Part shown: piece by piece, positions 62,853 to 64,000 of the stretch
How positions within the stretch are numbered: position 1 is the first letter of the stretch
Layout of the letters: the number at the start of each line of letters is the position of its first letter
Assembly: GCA_902787955.1 (NCBI GenBank)
Contig: CADAIJ010000006.1
Coordinates: 37,977-101,976 of the forward strand
DNA: 64,000 bases
From: an uncultured Erysipelotrichaceae bacterium
GTDB lineage: Bacteria > Bacillota_I > Bacilli_A > RFN20 > CAG-826
Direction: 5' to 3'
The notes under the pieces: generated by a model
The model's input: the letters and a program-made list of their open reading frames with translations, nothing else
Told to the model about the DNA's origin: nothing
Databases searched by the model: none
Program-made: the position numbers and the translations under genes

Positions 62853-63851
62853 TTATTTCCCTTTAGCGTACTCATCAAGTTCGTTAATAAGTTCCATAAC
62901 TTCCTTCATATTTTTTGGCTTTGCTCCAGAGGCTTGAGCGTGACCTCCGCCATTATACTTTAAAGCGATTTTTTCTATAGGAAGTCCAGCGGATCTAATT
63001 GAAGTACGCCAAACTTTCTCCTCAACGTCTTCACTAAATGAGCACCAAATTTTAATGCCTTTATAGTGATCAAAAACGTTGATATTGTTCTTCCCTTGTT
63101 TAGCCTTAATTCCAAGTTTATTTAAGGTCTCTTTATCTAAAATGTAGTAGGCCACTCCATTAGGGGTAACTTTAAAATTATCCAAAACATAACGAGTAAC
63201 ATTTAAAGAAGATAAGTCTTCTTCATACATCCTTCGGTATAAGTCACTTAATACTATTCCTTTCTTAAGTAACTCAATTGAAACTTCAAATGTATGTGGG
63301 GTAACTGAATCATATAAGAAACGATTTGAATCTCCAGCGATAGCCATATAGAGATAGAACGCGCACTCGCGTGTGATAAGTCCACCTTTATGATTAAGTA
63401 AGATATTTGCAACTAGTTCTCCTGCCGCGGATAATTCTTCATCAACGATTTGTAGTCTTCCATAATGGTCAACTTCAGGATGATGATCAATCTTAACTAG
63501 ATATTTACAAAGTTTATATCTTTCATCAGAGATTCTTTTCTTTTGGGAAGTATCCACTGCGATTGCTAAAACATCATGTTCTTTAAAAAATGAATCATCG
63601 ACATATTTAACTTCTGGAACACATTGAGGCATTAAGTCTTCACTATTTTCTCCAACATAAACAATATGTTTATTTGGATAATTATCTCTTAAATAAGTAT
63701 ATAAACCCATCTGGGAACCAACTGCATCAAAGTCCGGTTTAACATGTCTAAACACTGCGATATAGTCGTATTTCTCAATTAAACGGAAAAACTTACGATA
63801 TTTTAATCGTCTACTTTTCCCGTATTTCTCTATTTCACTATCTTTTCTCAT
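62853..63851 (-). CDS. nrnA: Bifunctional oligoribonuclease/PAP phosphatase NrnA (DHH family)
   Basis: NrnA degrades short RNA oligomers and 3'-phosphoadenosine 5'-phosphate. It is 332 residues long. DHH motifs: HVKPDFDAVGS (His36, Asp40, Asp42; usually DGDAxGS), VDTS with Asp100, and IDHHPEVDHYG (DHH at 122-124). The C-terminal DHHA1 domain ends with GGGHAQASGA near 304-313. It lies upstream of dnaE on the same strand, as in Bacillus. TATATT ends 8 nt before the ATG and no Shine-Dalgarno is seen. Confidence 0.92.
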   Translation of the reverse strand: MRKDSEIEKYGKSRRLKYRKFFRLIEKYDYIAVFRHVKPDFDAVGSQMGLYTYLRDNYPNKHIVYVGENSEDLMPQCVPEVKYVDDSFFKEHDVLAIAVDTSQKKRISDERYKLCKYLVKIDHHPEVDHYGRLQIVDEELSAAGELVANILLNHKGGLITRECAFYLYMAIAGDSNRFLYDSVTPHTFEVSIELLKKGIVLSDLYRRMYEEDLSSLNVTRYVLDNFKVTPNGVAYYILDKETLNKLGIKAKQGKNNINVFDHYKGIKIWCSFSEDVEEKVWRTSIRSAGLPIEKIALKYNGGGHAQASGAKPKNMKEVMELINELDEYAKGK

Positions 63852-63859
63852 ATATTAGA

Positions 63860-63888
63860 AATATATCTTAATTAAAACGTTAAATCAA
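63860..63888 (-). promoter_or_regulatory. nrnA promoter, apparently leaderless
   Basis: TTGATT (63883-63888), 17-bp spacer and TATATT (63860-63865) on the minus strand; the ATG follows after 8 nt. Confidence 0.6.
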
Positions 63889-63901
63889 TTTAAGCGATAA
63901 G

Positions 63902-63945
63902 AAAAGGGGCTGTTAAGAAACCTAAAAGGCGACAAGGCCCCTTTT
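63902..63945 (+). terminator. Terminator-like hairpin upstream of nrnA
   Basis: AAAAGGGGC (63902-63910) and GCCCCTTTT (63937-63945) form a perfect 9-bp stem with a 26-nt loop. It may terminate transcription on the plus strand or, on the minus strand, a gene beyond the window. Confidence 0.55.
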
Positions 63946-63954
63946 AGTTTACAA

Positions 63955-63988
63955 AAAAGAGGTGAAATCGTAAGAAATCGCCTCTTTT
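63955..63988. terminator. Second terminator-like hairpin at the window end
   Basis: AAAAGAGGTGA (63955-63965) and TCGCCTCTTTT (63978-63988) pair over 11 bp with one G-U, T tracts on both strands. It most likely ends the minus-strand gene that lies beyond 64000. Confidence 0.65.
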
Positions 63989-64000
63989 GTTACAATATCT

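Overview
The window is a dense, AT-rich bacterial chromosome segment of core housekeeping genes. I infer a low-GC Firmicutes/Tenericutes relative, close to the Mollicutes branch. Three things support this. Long blocks keep Bacillus-type gene order (gmk-priA-rsmB-rlmN-stp-pkn-rsgA-rpe-rpmB; trmB-ccpA-tyrS-rpsD-ezrA-nifZ-thiI; nrnA-dnaE-polA-mutM/coaE-dnaI-dnaB-pfkA-thrS-infC-rpmI-rplT). The proteins are Firmicutes-like. Several features recall mycoplasmas, such as a lipoprotein-type ATP synthase b subunit. TGA is used as a stop (for example at 4421 and 27295) and Trp is TGG, so this is not a UGA-Trp Mycoplasma/Spiroplasma. No tRNA, rRNA, CRISPR array, transposase or prophage gene is visible.

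Layout. 1-1666: a secreted endonuclease I that runs off the left edge on the minus strand. 1.8-4.4 kb: glpK and a DUF5677-like protein. 4.5-7.5 kb: a uridine-kinase-like nucleoside kinase, divergent from a PPi-type phosphofructokinase, with a cre-like site between them. 7.7-14.5 kb: the complete F1Fo ATP synthase operon. 14.5-17.1 kb: a thioredoxin-like lipoprotein, inorganic pyrophosphatase, a HAD phosphatase and TrmL. 17.1-28.2 kb: rqcH, divergent from gmk and a long operon for replication restart, ribosome maturation and Ser/Thr phosphorylation. 28.9-38.9 kb: glgC-glgD-glgA run directly into leuS, coaX, pepV, trmB and pncB. 38.9-42.6 kb: a CcpA-like regulator with a cre in its own promoter, then tyrS, a lipoprotein and rpsD with a structured leader. 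43-47 kb: ezrA, a cysteine desulfurase and thiI. 47.1-50.6 kb (minus): infC-rpmI-rplT behind an attenuator-type leader, and thrS behind a T-box. 50.6-52.4 kb: a ROK kinase and ATP-type PFK. 52.5-55.7 kb: an orphan gene and dnaB-dnaI, preceded by a DnaA-box-like cluster. 55.7-63.9 kb (minus): a mutM-coaE fusion, polA, dnaE and nrnA.

How the parts fit. Carbon metabolism (glycerol kinase, two PFKs of different phosphoryl-donor type, ROK sugar kinase, glycogen synthesis, CcpA with cre-like sites) and energy conservation (ATP synthase whose c subunit carries two ion-site carboxylates, suggesting Na+ coupling) sit among replication, translation and tRNA-modification genes.

The most interesting observations are: (1) several transcription units whose -10 box lies only 6-9 nt before ATG with no Shine-Dalgarno, pointing to leaderless mRNAs, best seen at the rqcH/gmk divergent promoter; (2) an RsmB homologue in the conserved rsmB position that has lost both catalytic cysteines and the SAM motif; (3) a shortened RqcH lacking the usual DR arginine and apparently the HhH domain; (4) the two-carboxylate c subunit; (5) the MutM-CoaE fusion; (6) 11-bp-phased DnaA-box-like repeats before dnaB. 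I found no clear new defence or mobile system here. All calls are from reading the sequence; no database search was run.
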